Source: UBA668 sp043721915 (GTDB taxonomy: Bacteria; Actinomycetota; Acidimicrobiia; Acidimicrobiales; Ilumatobacteraceae). Taken from it: DNA of 64,000 nt. How positions within the stretch are numbered: the first letter of the stretch is position 1; each line of letters starts with the position of its first letter. The stretch is from positions 36,472 through 100,471 of the forward strand of contig JAYSPV010000067.1 in NCBI GenBank assembly GCA_043721915.1, read 5' to 3'. Under the pieces are notes generated by a model that was not told the DNA's origin, made no database searches, and saw only the letters and a program-made list of their open reading frames with translations. Both the position numbers and the translations under genes were made by a program. Shown one piece after another: positions 42,469-51,695 of this stretch.

Positions 42469-45400
42469 CGCGCCCAGCTGTTGTCGTTGCAGCCGTTGTC
42501 GGTGCAGTCGCTGTCGTTGTCGTTGCCATGGACAGCGTTGTCCGGCACCGCCAACTGCACGAGCTGCGGTGAGCCGCCGAAGATCGCCCAAGCCAACCCC
42601 GGTCGTGGTGGTACCGGTGTGCGCCTGGGCAGCACGGCGCCCAGCAGGTCACCGTCCAGTTCGCTGCCGCCCGTGAGCACGATTCCGGTGCGGCTGCGGC
42701 GCACCACTGCGGTCCAGTGCCCGTACTGGGCGCGCAGCGCGTCGGGCCTGCCGGCGACGACCAGCCACGTGTCGGGCCGCTGGCCGGCCGCGAGCGCCGC
42801 CAGCCGGCCTGCGTGATCGTCGACCAGTTCGGCGTCATCGACGATCACGAGGACCGGCCCGTGAGCCGGCAGCGAGTCCAGCAGTTCGACGCCGCGTGCC
42901 GTCGGGAACCGAGCCCACTGGACGCTGCGGCCCGGCCGGGGTGCGATCACGGTGATCCATCCGGTCCTGTGCGCGACCCGCCACGCATCCGCGGCCACGG
43001 CGAGTGCGGTGGAGCGTCCGGTCCGCGGGCCGCCCACCACGAGCAGGTGTTCGCCATCGAGGAGCGGCGCGAGGTGCGCCTCGCCGGTGGCCACGTGCAA
43101 CCCCCACGGCACCCAGGTCGTGCCGTCCTGCCAGCGGCTGGTCGGGAGATCGCTCGCACTCACCAGCGCCGGCACCGCGTCGATACGGGGCGCCGTTCGT
43201 GCGTCCGGCCTCACCTCGTAGAGCGTGCGTGCACCCGGCATCATTAGCTGAGCGTGGAGGCCGTCGGCGGCGACGACCAGCCGGCCGGGCACCGGCCCCG
43301 GTACACGCGCGGCCGGCACCCCGAGGACGGCCCCGTCGTGCGGGTCGTGGAGGTGCATCACCCAACGGTGGGCGCAGCGTGCGACGAACGCGGCAGGGAC
43401 GGCCGCAGCGTGTTCGACGGTGGCGACGATCGTGATGCCGGCGTGTTCGCCGTCGGCGAGCACCTCGTCGAGCGCGTCGAACTCCGCGGCCGTCTCGATG
43501 TCGTCGAGCGTGCGTCGCACCGCGTCGAGTCCGTCGATGAACAACATCACCCGTTGCCCGTCGGCGCTGCGGGCGCGGGTGCGGTTCGACAGGCGGTGCA
43601 GCAGTCGCATCACTAGTTCGCGTTCGTGCACCCTCACGACAGCGCCGCAGTTCGGGTGGTGGGCGAGCTCGGCCAGTCGCTCGTCGCCGCGCCCATCCAG
43701 CACGTACAGGTGTGGCGGTCCACCGTCTCGCACGGCCATCGCCTGCACTGCCAGGGTGATCAGTGCAGAGGTGGCGCCCGACCCCGGACTGGCGGCAACC
43801 AGCAGGTGGCCGTTGGCCGGTGACCACTGCAGCGGGTTGATCCGTTGCCGGTCGGGATCGTCCACCAGCCCGACGGCGCCCGGCTGCACCTCGTGGCGCT
43901 GCAGGGTGGTCGGCAGCGGTGGTTGCCAGGGCGGCGCCGGGGCGCTGAACACGATGGTCTCCGCGGCCGTCGTGATCGCCCGCACCATCGAGGCGAGCTC
44001 GCTGTCGCTGCCCGCCGCGCCGGCCGGTCCGGTGCAGCGGGCGGTCTGGAACGTGAGGTGGTCATCGGCCCCGAGTCGCATCACCGCCCGGCCCGGCACG
44101 CCGCGCGGGAGCAGCGCTGGCGACGCGTCGCCCACCACATCGATCGCGTCGGAGGTGTCCTGCAGGCGCAGCGCGAGGCGAAGGTTGGTGTTCGCCCGGA
44201 TGTCGTCGCTGATGACGCCGTTGGGCCGTTGTGTGGCGAGCAGCAGGTGCACACCGAGACTGCGGCCACGCTGGGCGATCCCGACCAGCGCGTGCAGGAA
44301 CGACGGTTGCTCGGCGACCAACGCGGCGAACTCGTCGATGACGACTACCAGCCGCGGGAGCACGACACTCGGTGCTGCGCTGCGTAGCCCCGGGAGGTCG
44401 GCGACGAGGTGATCACGCAGGATGGCCTCGCGTCGGCGGAGCTCGGCGTGCAGGCTGCGCAGTGCCCGGTCGGCGAGCGTGTCGTCGAGATCGGTGATGA
44501 CCCCGACCACATGGGGCAGCGCCGCGCAGGCGTCGAACGTCGCGCCGCCCTTGTAGTCGATGAGCACGAAGCTGAGGTGGGTGGGGCTCACCTGTGCCGC
44601 CATGCCGGCGACGAGGCTGCGCAACAGCTCGCTCTTGCCCGAGCCGGTGGTGCCGGCGATCAATCCGTGTGGCCCGTCACGCACGAGGTCGATGTCCACC
44701 GCGCCGTCGGCAGCGATACCGATCACGGTCCGCGGCGCTGGGTCGGTGCCGGCGTTCGACCAGTTGGCGACGATCTCCGCCGCCGTCAGGCTGCTGCGGT
44801 CGTGGCCGCGGTCGTGGCCGCTGGCGTTCCCCGACGTGAGCAGCCCGATGAGTGACACCTCGCGTGGCACCACGCTGGCCATGCTCAGCGCGTCCTCAGG
44901 GTCGATGAGGCCGCGGAGTGCGGCGCCGCATGCGAACGCCGACTGCTCGCCGAGGCCTGCCACGCGGATCGGGCTGGGGAGCAGAGTGGCTCGGGTGTCG
45001 GGTACCCATCGGCCGATCGGGCCGGCGGTGACGTTGAGCACGCTGGTACAGAGGTGCGGGACGCCCTCGTCCTCGGGTACGGCCACGACCACCGCGTGGC
45101 ACTCGGTGTCGGCCAGCAGCCGGCGCAGCGCGCTGGTTCGCGTTGCCAGCTGGGCGGGGTGGTCGGTGACGATGAGGAGGTGGGCGCCATGACCGGCGAT
45201 GTCGGCCAGCGTTGCGGGCAGCTGCGCTTCGCCGACGATGGCGACGGTGCCGTCGGGCGAGGCGAGATGCGGCAGGCCGCGCAGGCAGTCCCAGCGGTGG
45301 GCGTGTTCGGTGACCACGACCAGGCGGAGATCGGCCGGGCCGCAGGAGGCCGCGAGTTGGACGACGAGCGCCCGAACGATGGCTTCGGCGCGTCGGCCCT

Positions 45401-46352
45401 GCACCGCCAGCCGGGAGCCAGGGCCGAGTGACGCCGCGACGGCCAACCCCTGATGCGTCGCCCGCTCATCGGCTCGCATCCAGCCGGGCGCTGTGTGCCG
45501 GTCACCGGCGTCGTCGCTGGTCGGCGCCGTGACGTCTCCGATGCCGAGTGAGACGAGATAGGCGTCGGGGTGGGCGGCCCGACGGGCCCAGAGCGACTCG
45601 CCGCGCTCGATGATGGTCGCGCGGGCACTCACCACGGTCGGCACGGTCGCACGGTGCGCAGCCTGGAAGGTCGCCCGTTCCTGCGCGATGGCCACGGAGT
45701 AGTCGCGGGTGGCCGTGGCGTGCTCGGCCAGTGCGGCGCGGTGCCGTCGAATTCCCGCGATGCGCTGCGCGCCCCAGCTGCCGACCGCGATCAGCCCGCC
45801 GAGCGCGCCGAACAGCAGGAACATCGGTTGCTGCATCACCAGCGCGATGGCGCCGGCCCCGCCCAAGGCGAGAAGGGCCGGCACCAGGCCCCCCGTGTGG
45901 TCCGGCCGTGCCGGGGGCTGCTGGGGGGCTCGCAGGTCGGTGGGGGTGAAGTGCGGCACCGCCCGCGGGGTGCGTACCAGGCCCCCCTGTTGCAGGTGCG
46001 CTGTCGCCGGTGCGGGTGCGCTCGGCGCGGCTCGGACGAGGGCGAGGGTGCTGCCACCGAGCGCGATGAGCGCGTCGCCGTGCAGCGCGATCGGTGCCTC
46101 GATCGCCGAAGTGGCGCCCTGCGGATCGATGAGGAGCAGCGGGACGAACCCGGTGAGCTGGGTCAGTTGCAACGTTCCGTCAGGGTGCAGCTCGAGCAAG
46201 GCATGGTGCGGTTCCAGGTTCGGGTCGTCGCAGCGCACGGCGGCCGTGCGAGCGCGTCCGACGAGGTGCCGGCCGGGGCCGAGCCGGCGGGCGCCGCCCG
46301 CGTCGGGGCCGGTCTCCCATGTGCAGTCCCAGTGGTTGTCCGAGGTGTCCAT
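42393..46352 (-). CDS. FHA/FtsK-SpoIIIE ATPase (EssC/EccC-like, type VII secretion type)
   Basis: The protein is about 1319 aa. An N-terminal FHA-like domain (LGPGRHLVGRA, DPNLEPHHALLEL) precedes two close transmembrane helices (about residues 160-200), followed by three FtsK-type ATPase modules. Module 1 has GTTGSGKSELLRSL near residue 565 and LVVVIDEFAAL near 669. Module 2 has a degenerate P-loop ASPGSGATSAL near 856, and module 3 has GGPRTGRSTAL near 1109. This layout matches EssC/EccC motor proteins. No WXG100 or other ESX genes are seen in the window. The frame is open to 46601, but codon third positions lose their G/C bias upstream of the ATG at 46352, so I start there. Confidence 0.8.
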   Translation of the reverse strand: MDTSDNHWDCTWETGPDAGGARRLGPGRHLVGRARTAAVRCDDPNLEPHHALLELHPDGTLQLTQLTGFVPLLLIDPQGATSAIEAPIALHGDALIALGGSTLALVRAAPSAPAPATAHLQQGGLVRTPRAVPHFTPTDLRAPQQPPARPDHTGGLVPALLALGGAGAIALVMQQPMFLLFGALGGLIAVGSWGAQRIAGIRRHRAALAEHATATRDYSVAIAQERATFQAAHRATVPTVVSARATIIERGESLWARRAAHPDAYLVSLGIGDVTAPTSDDAGDRHTAPGWMRADERATHQGLAVAASLGPGSRLAVQGRRAEAIVRALVVQLAASCGPADLRLVVVTEHAHRWDCLRGLPHLASPDGTVAIVGEAQLPATLADIAGHGAHLLIVTDHPAQLATRTSALRRLLADTECHAVVVAVPEDEGVPHLCTSVLNVTAGPIGRWVPDTRATLLPSPIRVAGLGEQSAFACGAALRGLIDPEDALSMASVVPREVSLIGLLTSGNASGHDRGHDRSSLTAAEIVANWSNAGTDPAPRTVIGIAADGAVDIDLVRDGPHGLIAGTTGSGKSELLRSLVAGMAAQVSPTHLSFVLIDYKGGATFDACAALPHVVGVITDLDDTLADRALRSLHAELRRREAILRDHLVADLPGLRSAAPSVVLPRLVVVIDEFAALVAEQPSFLHALVGIAQRGRSLGVHLLLATQRPNGVISDDIRANTNLRLALRLQDTSDAIDVVGDASPALLPRGVPGRAVMRLGADDHLTFQTARCTGPAGAAGSDSELASMVRAITTAAETIVFSAPAPPWQPPLPTTLQRHEVQPGAVGLVDDPDRQRINPLQWSPANGHLLVAASPGSGATSALITLAVQAMAVRDGGPPHLYVLDGRGDERLAELAHHPNCGAVVRVHERELVMRLLHRLSNRTRARSADGQRVMLFIDGLDAVRRTLDDIETAAEFDALDEVLADGEHAGITIVATVEHAAAVPAAFVARCAHRWVMHLHDPHDGAVLGVPAARVPGPVPGRLVVAADGLHAQLMMPGARTLYEVRPDARTAPRIDAVPALVSASDLPTSRWQDGTTWVPWGLHVATGEAHLAPLLDGEHLLVVGGPRTGRSTALAVAADAWRVAHRTGWITVIAPRPGRSVQWARFPTARGVELLDSLPAHGPVLVIVDDAELVDDHAGRLAALAAGQRPDTWLVVAGRPDALRAQYGHWTAVVRRSRTGIVLTGGSELDGDLLGAVLPRRTPVPPRPGLAWAIFGGSPQLVQLAVPDNAVHGNDNDSDCTDNGCNDNSWARQVSAEDHRRSAVATSAAISASVRP

Positions 46353-46724
46353 CACCGGTACTGGGCACCCCGCAGCGCTCCGACCGGCAAGAAAACCCGT
46401 GCCGGCACTGTCGGTGGCCACGAGAAACTGCCCACTGGCAGCCAACGTTTCCGTTCTGGTGTTGAACGCCCAGAGTGGCGAACTCGAGGTGCGGCTCAAC
46501 GATGGATCACACGCACACCCGGCGGTATGGGGTGCGTCCAGATCAGGTGATCGGCACGCAGTTTGGCGCTGAGGTGCGGTATGACAACATCTCACCGCCA
46601 AACCGTCGGGTATTCACCTGTCCGCCGACACAGCACAGGAAATCTCCGGCTCGGGCCGCGTGTGAGGGTTGCTGTGAGGCGAGCTGTGAGTCCCCCTGTG
46701 AGGGTCCGCGCGGAGGATCCGGAC
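46353..46724. other. Divergent intergenic region with repeat array
   Basis: This 372-bp spacer separates the FtsK-like gene (-) from an HTH regulator gene (+). Reading frames extend into it from both genes but with codon use unlike real genes. It contains the 12-bp-spaced TGTGAG array near its right end. Confidence 0.55.
46661..46708 (+). repeat. Four TGTGAG direct repeats at exact 12-bp spacing
   Basis: TGTGAG starts at 46661, 46673, 46685 and 46697, each followed by six variable bases. The array ends 16 bp before the ATG of the HTH gene and just before its GGAGG ribosome site. It looks like a multi-copy operator, with repeats about one helical turn apart. Confidence 0.7.
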
Positions 46725-47519
46725 ATGTCCAACCGCCTTCCCCTCTGCATCAACCGTCCACTACTGGCCCGTCTCGAGCGCGAATGGTCGGCGATCACCG
46801 CTCGCCCGGCCGTCGTGCGACGTGCGCAGGGCTGGGGTCTTGGTGTGCCGTACAGCAACCTCGACGAGCTGCTGGTCGCCATCGGCCACCGCGAGCTCGC
46901 TCCCCGCCAGCTCGCTCCTCGCCAGCGGCCACAGCCCGCAGCCGCACAGCCCGCAGCCGCACAGCCCGCAGCCGCACCGTCTGCGGATGCCGTGCTGGGG
47001 CGGCTGTTGCTGGCCGCGCGTGGTGATGAGGTGGCCGCGCGGGTGGTGCTGCAACGGTTGCTACCCGGGTTGATCAGTGGGTCGCGGCGCTGGGGGGTGT
47101 ACCGCGAGGGCGGCTCCGCCGACGCGTTCGACGAGCTGCTGTCGGCCGCGTGGATGGTCATCCGCGAGTTTCCGGTCGAGCGGCACACCCACCAACTGGT
47201 CGCGCGCATGCTGCGCGAGAGCGAGTACCGGGCGTTCGGCCGCGCGTTGCGTCGGCGGTTGGTGCACGAGCTGGTCGAGCCGCAGCTGCTCGATCTGGTG
47301 GCGCAGGAGGTTGCCCGGGCAGAGCCGCTGTTCGAACTGGTCGACATCATCGCCGCGGCCGGTTCGCTCGACGAGCGCGATCGGCAGCTGCTGGTGCTGC
47401 TCGCGCAGGGGCGCAGCCAGTCGGATCTGGCGCAACTGTTCGATGTCAGTGAGCGCACGGTGCGCAACCACCGCGACGCGATGGTGCATCGTGTGCGGTC
47501 ACTCGTGCTCGCCGCCTGA
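46725..47519 (+). CDS. HTH protein with sigma region 4/LuxR-like domain
   Basis: This 264-aa protein ends in a helix-turn-helix (DERDRQLLVLLAQGRSQSDL, then FDVSERTVRNHRDAM) like sigma-4 or LuxR regulators. The middle (about residues 90-190) is helical and could be a degenerate sigma-like or signalling region. Residues 70-84 are three copies of QPAAA encoded by perfect 15-bp DNA repeats (46932-46976). The ATG at 46725 follows GGAGG by about 8 bases. It is divergent from the FtsK-like ATPase, so it may regulate that gene and itself through the TGTGAG array. Confidence 0.7.
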   Translation: MSNRLPLCINRPLLARLEREWSAITARPAVVRRAQGWGLGVPYSNLDELLVAIGHRELAPRQLAPRQRPQPAAAQPAAAQPAAAPSADAVLGRLLLAARGDEVAARVVLQRLLPGLISGSRRWGVYREGGSADAFDELLSAAWMVIREFPVERHTHQLVARMLRESEYRAFGRALRRRLVHELVEPQLLDLVAQEVARAEPLFELVDIIAAAGSLDERDRQLLVLLAQGRSQSDLAQLFDVSERTVRNHRDAMVHRVRSLVLAA

Positions 47520-47532
47520 TGCGGCGGGTGGC

Positions 47533-48063
47533 TCAACGAGCGGGGTGTTCGCTGCGCAGCCAGGCGAGGTGGTCGAGCATCGGCGGGATGCTGCGTTCGA
47601 TCACGTCGTACATCTCGGCGTACACCGTGGGTGCCAGCCCCCACGGGTCGGGCAGGTCCTCGTCGCCCGGCATCGCGTACGGGTCCCAGCGGCGGAGTAG
47701 TTGCACCTGCACCGGCTCGACCGTCGCGTAGAAACCGGTGCGCTGGTCGGTCCCGCCGCGCATCCGTTCGAGGTCGTCGACGTTGTTGCGATCCATGGCC
47801 ACGATCAGGTCGAAGTTCGTGAAGTCGTCAGGGTGCACCTGTCGTGAGCGGTGGTCCACCCGGTAGCCACGGTGGGCGCCCTCCGCCGCGCTCATCGGGT
47901 TCGGCGGCGCGCCCACGTGGGCGCTGCCGGTTCCGGCCGATTCGAATCGCGCCATCGTCGGGTCGGTACACAGCGCGACGGCGACCGCGTGCGCGGCCGG
48001 CGATCGGCAGTGATTGCCGAGACACACGAAGAGCACCGACACCGCCGGTGGAATGGCCGCCAT
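47533..48063 (-). CDS. Low-molecular-weight protein tyrosine phosphatase
   Basis: The 176-aa protein has the N-terminal P-loop VCLGNHCRSPAA (C-x5-R) and the general-acid region LPDPWG near the C-terminus, the LMW-PTP arrangement. It dephosphorylates protein tyrosine; related proteins reduce arsenate, but the DP motif supports a phosphatase. The start could be ATG 48063 or an upstream GTG at 48081. It lies 27 bp after copA on the same strand and may share its transcript by position only. Confidence 0.88.
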   Translation of the reverse strand: MAAIPPAVSVLFVCLGNHCRSPAAHAVAVALCTDPTMARFESAGTGSAHVGAPPNPMSAAEGAHRGYRVDHRSRQVHPDDFTNFDLIVAMDRNNVDDLERMRGGTDQRTGFYATVEPVQVQLLRRWDPYAMPGDEDLPDPWGLAPTVYAEMYDVIERSIPPMLDHLAWLRSEHPAR

Positions 48064-48090
48064 GCACACACGGCATACCACAGCACCCGA

Positions 48091-50358
48091 CTACACGCCA
48101 GGCTTGAACCTTCGCAGGCGCAGGCTGTTGCTGACCACGAACGCGCTGCTGAATGCCATCGCCGCGCTCGCCACCACCGGTGACAGCTGCCAGTTCATCG
48201 CCAGTGGGATCGCCGCGACGTTGTAGGCGAACGCCCAGAACAGGTTGCCCTTGATGATCGCGAGGGTTCGCCGGCTGAGGCGGATGGCGTCGCCTGCCGC
48301 CAACAGGTCGGCGCGCACCAGGGTGAGGTCGCTGGCCTCGATGGCGACGTCGGTGCCGGTGCCCATGGCAATGCCCAGGTCTGCCTGTGCGAGTGCGGCG
48401 GCGTCGTTCACGCCGTCGCCGACCATCGCCACCACACAACCCTCGGCTTGCAGCCGCTGCACGTGGGCCACCTTCTCGGCGGGCAAGACGCCGGCGATGA
48501 CGTCGCCCGCAGCGATGCCAACCTGCTGGGCCACGACAGCGGCCGTCTCCTCGTTGTCGCCGGTGAGCAGGATCGGGCGCAGGCCCAGTTCGCGAAGGTG
48601 GACGATTGCTGCGGCGCTCGTCGGTTTCACGGTGTCGGCGACCGCGATGGTGCCGAGCAGTTCGCCGTCGGCGCGGACGGCGACGACGGTGAGACCGAGG
48701 TCCTCGGGCGAGACCTCGTCGGGTGCGGCGCGGCCGACCTCCACCACTGTGCCGTCGACGGTCGCACGGGCGCCGACGCCGGCCAGCCCGGTGAACTCGG
48801 TGGCGGTGGCCACTGTGCCGCCGAGCGCTCGGGCCCCACGCACGATGGCGGCCGCGATCGGGTGTTCACTACCGAGTTCGACTGCTGCCGCCAGGTGCAA
48901 CAGTGCCGCCTGGCCGTCGGCGTCGTCGGGCCGGCCGGCAACGGGGCGGACGACGGCGACGCTCATCACGCCGGTGGTGACGGTGCCGGTCTTGTCGAGC
49001 ACGATCGTGTCGACGCGGCGAGTGCTCTCGAGGATCTCGGGGCCTTTGATCAGGATGCCCAGTTGGGCGCCGCGCCCGGTGCCCACCAGCAGCGCGGTGG
49101 GGGTGGCGAGACCGAGTGCGCAGGGGCAGGCGATGATCAGCACGGCCATGGCCGGCGCCATCGATTCGGCGAGGCCGCCAGGGATGCGGGCGAACCAGAA
49201 GCCGAGGGTTGCCACGGCGAGCACGATCACCACGGGCACGAACACGCCGGCGATGCGGTCGGCGAGCCGCTGCACCGGCGCCTTGCCCGTCTGGGCGGCT
49301 TCCACCAGCCGGGCCATCTGGGCGAGAGCCGTGTCGGCGCCCACTCGGGTGGCGCGCACGATCAGCCGGCCGTTGGTGTTGATCGTCGCACCGGTGACAG
49401 GACTGTCGACGGTGACGTCGACCGGCACGCTCTCGCCGGTGACCAGGCTCATGTCGACCGCGGAGGAGCCCTCTTCGACGACGCCATCGGTGGCGATTCG
49501 CTCGCCGGGGCGCACCACGAACCGGTCGCCGACACGAAGGGTGCCGGCGGGCACTTCCAACTCGCTGCCGTCTGCCTGCAGCACGTTGGCCGTGTTGGCA
49601 CCCAGTGCCAGCAACGCTCGCAGGGCGCTGCCGGCCTGACGCTTGGAGCGGGCTTCGAACCAGCGGCCGGCGAGGATCAGCGCAACCGTGGTGCTCGCCA
49701 CTTCCAGATAAAGGTGGTGGCTGTCGCCGCGTGTGGGGATCAGCGACATCGGCATCTTCATGCCCAGATCGCCCGCAGAGGTGGCGAGCATCGCGTAGAG
49801 GCTCCAGCCGTAGGCGGCGGTCACGCCCACCGACACGAGCGTGTCCATGCTGGCCTCGGCCTGTTGCAGGTTCCTCCACGCGCTGTGGTGGAACGGCCAC
49901 GCCGACCACAGGGCAACCGGGGTGGCGAGCACCAGTGCGACCCACTGCCAACCGCGGAACTGCAACGCGGGCACCATCGACAGCAGCAGCACCGGCACGC
50001 CGCAGACGATGGCGAGCACCAGGCGGCGTTGTAGGTCGGCGATGCGGGCGAGCGCGGGGTCGGGCCGGTCGTCGTCGGCCGGTCGCGGTAGCGCCGCGCC
50101 GTAGCCGATCGATTCGACGGTGGCGATGAGAGTGTCGGGGGTGGCGGCGGCCGGGTCGAAGGTGACGTTGGCCTTCTCGGTGGCGTAGTTGACGGTGGCG
50201 GTGACGCCGTCGAGGCGGTTCAGCTTCTTCTCGATGCGCGAGGCGCAGGCGGCGCACGTCATGCCGGTGAGCTCGAGGTCGAGGTGCTCCAGGTCGATGT
50301 GTTCCAGGTCGCGGTGCTCCAGGTCGCGGTGCTCGACGGTGACGCGGTCGACGCTCAT
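48091..50358 (-). CDS. copA: Copper-translocating P1B-type ATPase
   Basis: This 755-aa pump has an N-terminal heavy-metal domain with GMTCAACAS (Cys 35 and 38) and eight expected helices. Other motifs are the membrane metal site CPCALGLATPT, the TGES actuator loop, the phosphorylation site DKTGT, SEHPIA and GDGVND. CPC and the neighbours indicate Cu(I) export. Residues 9-28, ahead of the metal domain, are four pentads EHRDL, EHRDL, EHIDL and EHLDL, an unusual His/Asp/Glu-rich extension. The ATG overlaps the upstream secreted-protein gene (ATGA). Confidence 0.95.
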   Translation of the reverse strand: MSVDRVTVEHRDLEHRDLEHIDLEHLDLELTGMTCAACASRIEKKLNRLDGVTATVNYATEKANVTFDPAAATPDTLIATVESIGYGAALPRPADDDRPDPALARIADLQRRLVLAIVCGVPVLLLSMVPALQFRGWQWVALVLATPVALWSAWPFHHSAWRNLQQAEASMDTLVSVGVTAAYGWSLYAMLATSAGDLGMKMPMSLIPTRGDSHHLYLEVASTTVALILAGRWFEARSKRQAGSALRALLALGANTANVLQADGSELEVPAGTLRVGDRFVVRPGERIATDGVVEEGSSAVDMSLVTGESVPVDVTVDSPVTGATINTNGRLIVRATRVGADTALAQMARLVEAAQTGKAPVQRLADRIAGVFVPVVIVLAVATLGFWFARIPGGLAESMAPAMAVLIIACPCALGLATPTALLVGTGRGAQLGILIKGPEILESTRRVDTIVLDKTGTVTTGVMSVAVVRPVAGRPDDADGQAALLHLAAAVELGSEHPIAAAIVRGARALGGTVATATEFTGLAGVGARATVDGTVVEVGRAAPDEVSPEDLGLTVVAVRADGELLGTIAVADTVKPTSAAAIVHLRELGLRPILLTGDNEETAAVVAQQVGIAAGDVIAGVLPAEKVAHVQRLQAEGCVVAMVGDGVNDAAALAQADLGIAMGTGTDVAIEASDLTLVRADLLAAGDAIRLSRRTLAIIKGNLFWAFAYNVAAIPLAMNWQLSPVVASAAMAFSSAFVVSNSLRLRRFKPGV
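50275..50334 (-). repeat. Four 15-bp repeats encoding EH(R/I/L)DL at the CopA N-terminus
   Basis: Sixty bases encode EHRDL-EHRDL-EHIDL-EHLDL. The DNA units are nearly identical, so expansion by slippage is likely. His plus acidic residues could collect copper ahead of the CxxC domain. Confidence 0.85.
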
Positions 50359-51167
50359 GGCACGACCACCGAGAATGCCGCGAGGAGCACGTCGCCGTTG
50401 TGGCCGACCTGCAGGAACAGTCGGTAGGTGCCGGGCTCGGTGATTTCGTTGGCGAACATGTAGGTCCCGCTCATCTCTCCGGTGGGGTGTAGGTGCGTGT
50501 AGGCCAGGTCGCCTTGGCGGAGTGCGACGAGGTGTGCCGGCTGCCCGAGGTAGGGCTCGAGGCCGGTGGCCGCTGCGCCGCTGTCGTCGGTGATGGTGAA
50601 GTCGAACCCGGCGCGGGTGACGACGAGGCCGTCGATCTCCACGGTGTCGTCGGGTGGCGGTAGCGGCACGGTTGCGACGGGTTGCTCGTCGTCGATGTTG
50701 GCGGAGATGACGATCGGTTCGGTCTCGCCCGACGGTGTGGAGTCGAACACGAGGTGCCATTGGCCGGTGCCGGGTAGATCGACGTCCCACGAGCCGTCGG
50801 CGCGCACCTCAGGGTGCACGTGTCGGTAGTCGCTGAGATCGGGCCGCACGACGATGACGTGCAGTCGCTTCTCGTGCACCGTGTCGAACTCGGTGACGGT
50901 GTTGCCGTCGGGGCCGCGCAGGTGGAACCCGGCCGCACCCTCCATGCCGCTCATCGCGGCCATCACGTTGTCGGTGACGAGTTGGTAGCCGCGCTGTTCG
51001 GTGCCTTCGGGCACGGGAGTGGTCGCGTCGCCGGAAGAGTGCGCGTGCGGGTCGCTCTCCGGGTCGGGCGAGCCACCGGGCAGACTATTACCGAGGGCGT
51101 AGGCGGAGCCGAAACTGCCGGCCAACACCAGCGCGAACGCGGCGAGGCGGCTCGCGACACGAGGCAT
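50355..51167 (-). CDS. Exported copper-operon protein with His-rich beta-domains
   Basis: The 270-aa protein has a signal peptide (SRLAAFALVLAGSFGSAYAL), a His-containing linker (DPHAHSSG), and two similar beta-domains, each with paired histidines: DYRHVHPEV and LAYTHLHPTGEM. A further segment (AAMSGMEGAAGF) is Met-rich. Its position between copZ and copA, overlapping copA by 4 bp, suggests extracytoplasmic copper binding or delivery. No catalytic motif is recognised. Confidence 0.7.
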   Translation of the reverse strand: MPRVASRLAAFALVLAGSFGSAYALGNSLPGGSPDPESDPHAHSSGDATTPVPEGTEQRGYQLVTDNVMAAMSGMEGAAGFHLRGPDGNTVTEFDTVHEKRLHVIVVRPDLSDYRHVHPEVRADGSWDVDLPGTGQWHLVFDSTPSGETEPIVISANIDDEQPVATVPLPPPDDTVEIDGLVVTRAGFDFTITDDSGAAATGLEPYLGQPAHLVALRQGDLAYTHLHPTGEMSGTYMFANEITEPGTYRLFLQVGHNGDVLLAAFSVVVP

Positions 51168-51172
51168 GTGGA

Positions 51173-51376
51173 TCAGCTCACCACTTCGAAGCCGGCCTCG
51201 TCGATGGCGGCCACGATCGCGGCGACGTCGAGGCTTTCACCCGCGACGGTGACGATCTTCGTGTCGAGATCGACAGCGACGCCGGCGACGCCGGCGACCT
51301 TGCCGACTTCGCCCTTGACGGCTGCTTCGCAGTGGCCGCAGGTCATGCCGGGGACGGAAAATGTAAGTTCGCTCAT
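51173..51376 (-). CDS. copZ: Copper chaperone (HMA domain)
   Basis: This 67-aa protein is a single HMA domain with VPGMTCGHCEAAVKGEV; the CxxC binds Cu(I). It passes copper to the CopA metal domain or to CsoR in the cytosol. The gene lies 14 bp after csoR and 5 bp before the secreted-protein gene, all on the same strand. Confidence 0.93.
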   Translation of the reverse strand: MSELTFSVPGMTCGHCEAAVKGEVGKVAGVAGVAVDLDTKIVTVAGESLDVAAIVAAIDEAGFEVVS

Positions 51377-51390
51377 GGTGGTGTTCCTGT

Positions 51391-51693
51391 TCAGGCTCGG
51401 AGCAGTCGTTCGACTGCTTTGGTTGCTTCGTGGACGAGTTCGGTGGTGTGGGCGGCGTCGCCGCTGGCGGCTGCACCGGCCACGCAATGCTGGAGGTGCT
51501 CGTCGAGCAGGTGCAGGCCGACGCCCTGCAACGCCTTGCTCACTGCCGCGACCTGGGTGAGCACGTCGATGCAGTAGGTGTCTTCGTCGATCAGCCGCTG
51601 CAGGCCGCGCACCTGGCCCTCGATGCGCTTCAGGCGCGCCAGCACCTTCTGCTTGTCGTTCGAGTATCCAGGCGTTTCGTGCACGGGAGCCAT
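51391..51693 (-). CDS. csoR: Copper-sensing repressor CsoR
   Basis: The 100-aa all-helical protein carries the Cu(I) ligand set of CsoR: Cys in TYCIDVL, His in LLDEHL and Cys in QHCVAG. It also has the RLKRIEGQVRGLQRLI DNA-binding helix. Copper binding releases it from its operator, which lies 2 bp before its start codon. It heads csoR-copZ-secreted protein-copA, giving autoregulated copper resistance. Confidence 0.93.
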   Translation of the reverse strand: MAPVHETPGYSNDKQKVLARLKRIEGQVRGLQRLIDEDTYCIDVLTQVAAVSKALQGVGLHLLDEHLQHCVAGAAASGDAAHTTELVHEATKAVERLLRA

Positions 51694-51695
51694 AG

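Noticed and set aside
46353..46601. 83-residue N-terminal extension of the FtsK-like ATPase
   Set aside because: Codon third positions there are not GC-biased and the peptide is unusual (several Cys, no family match).
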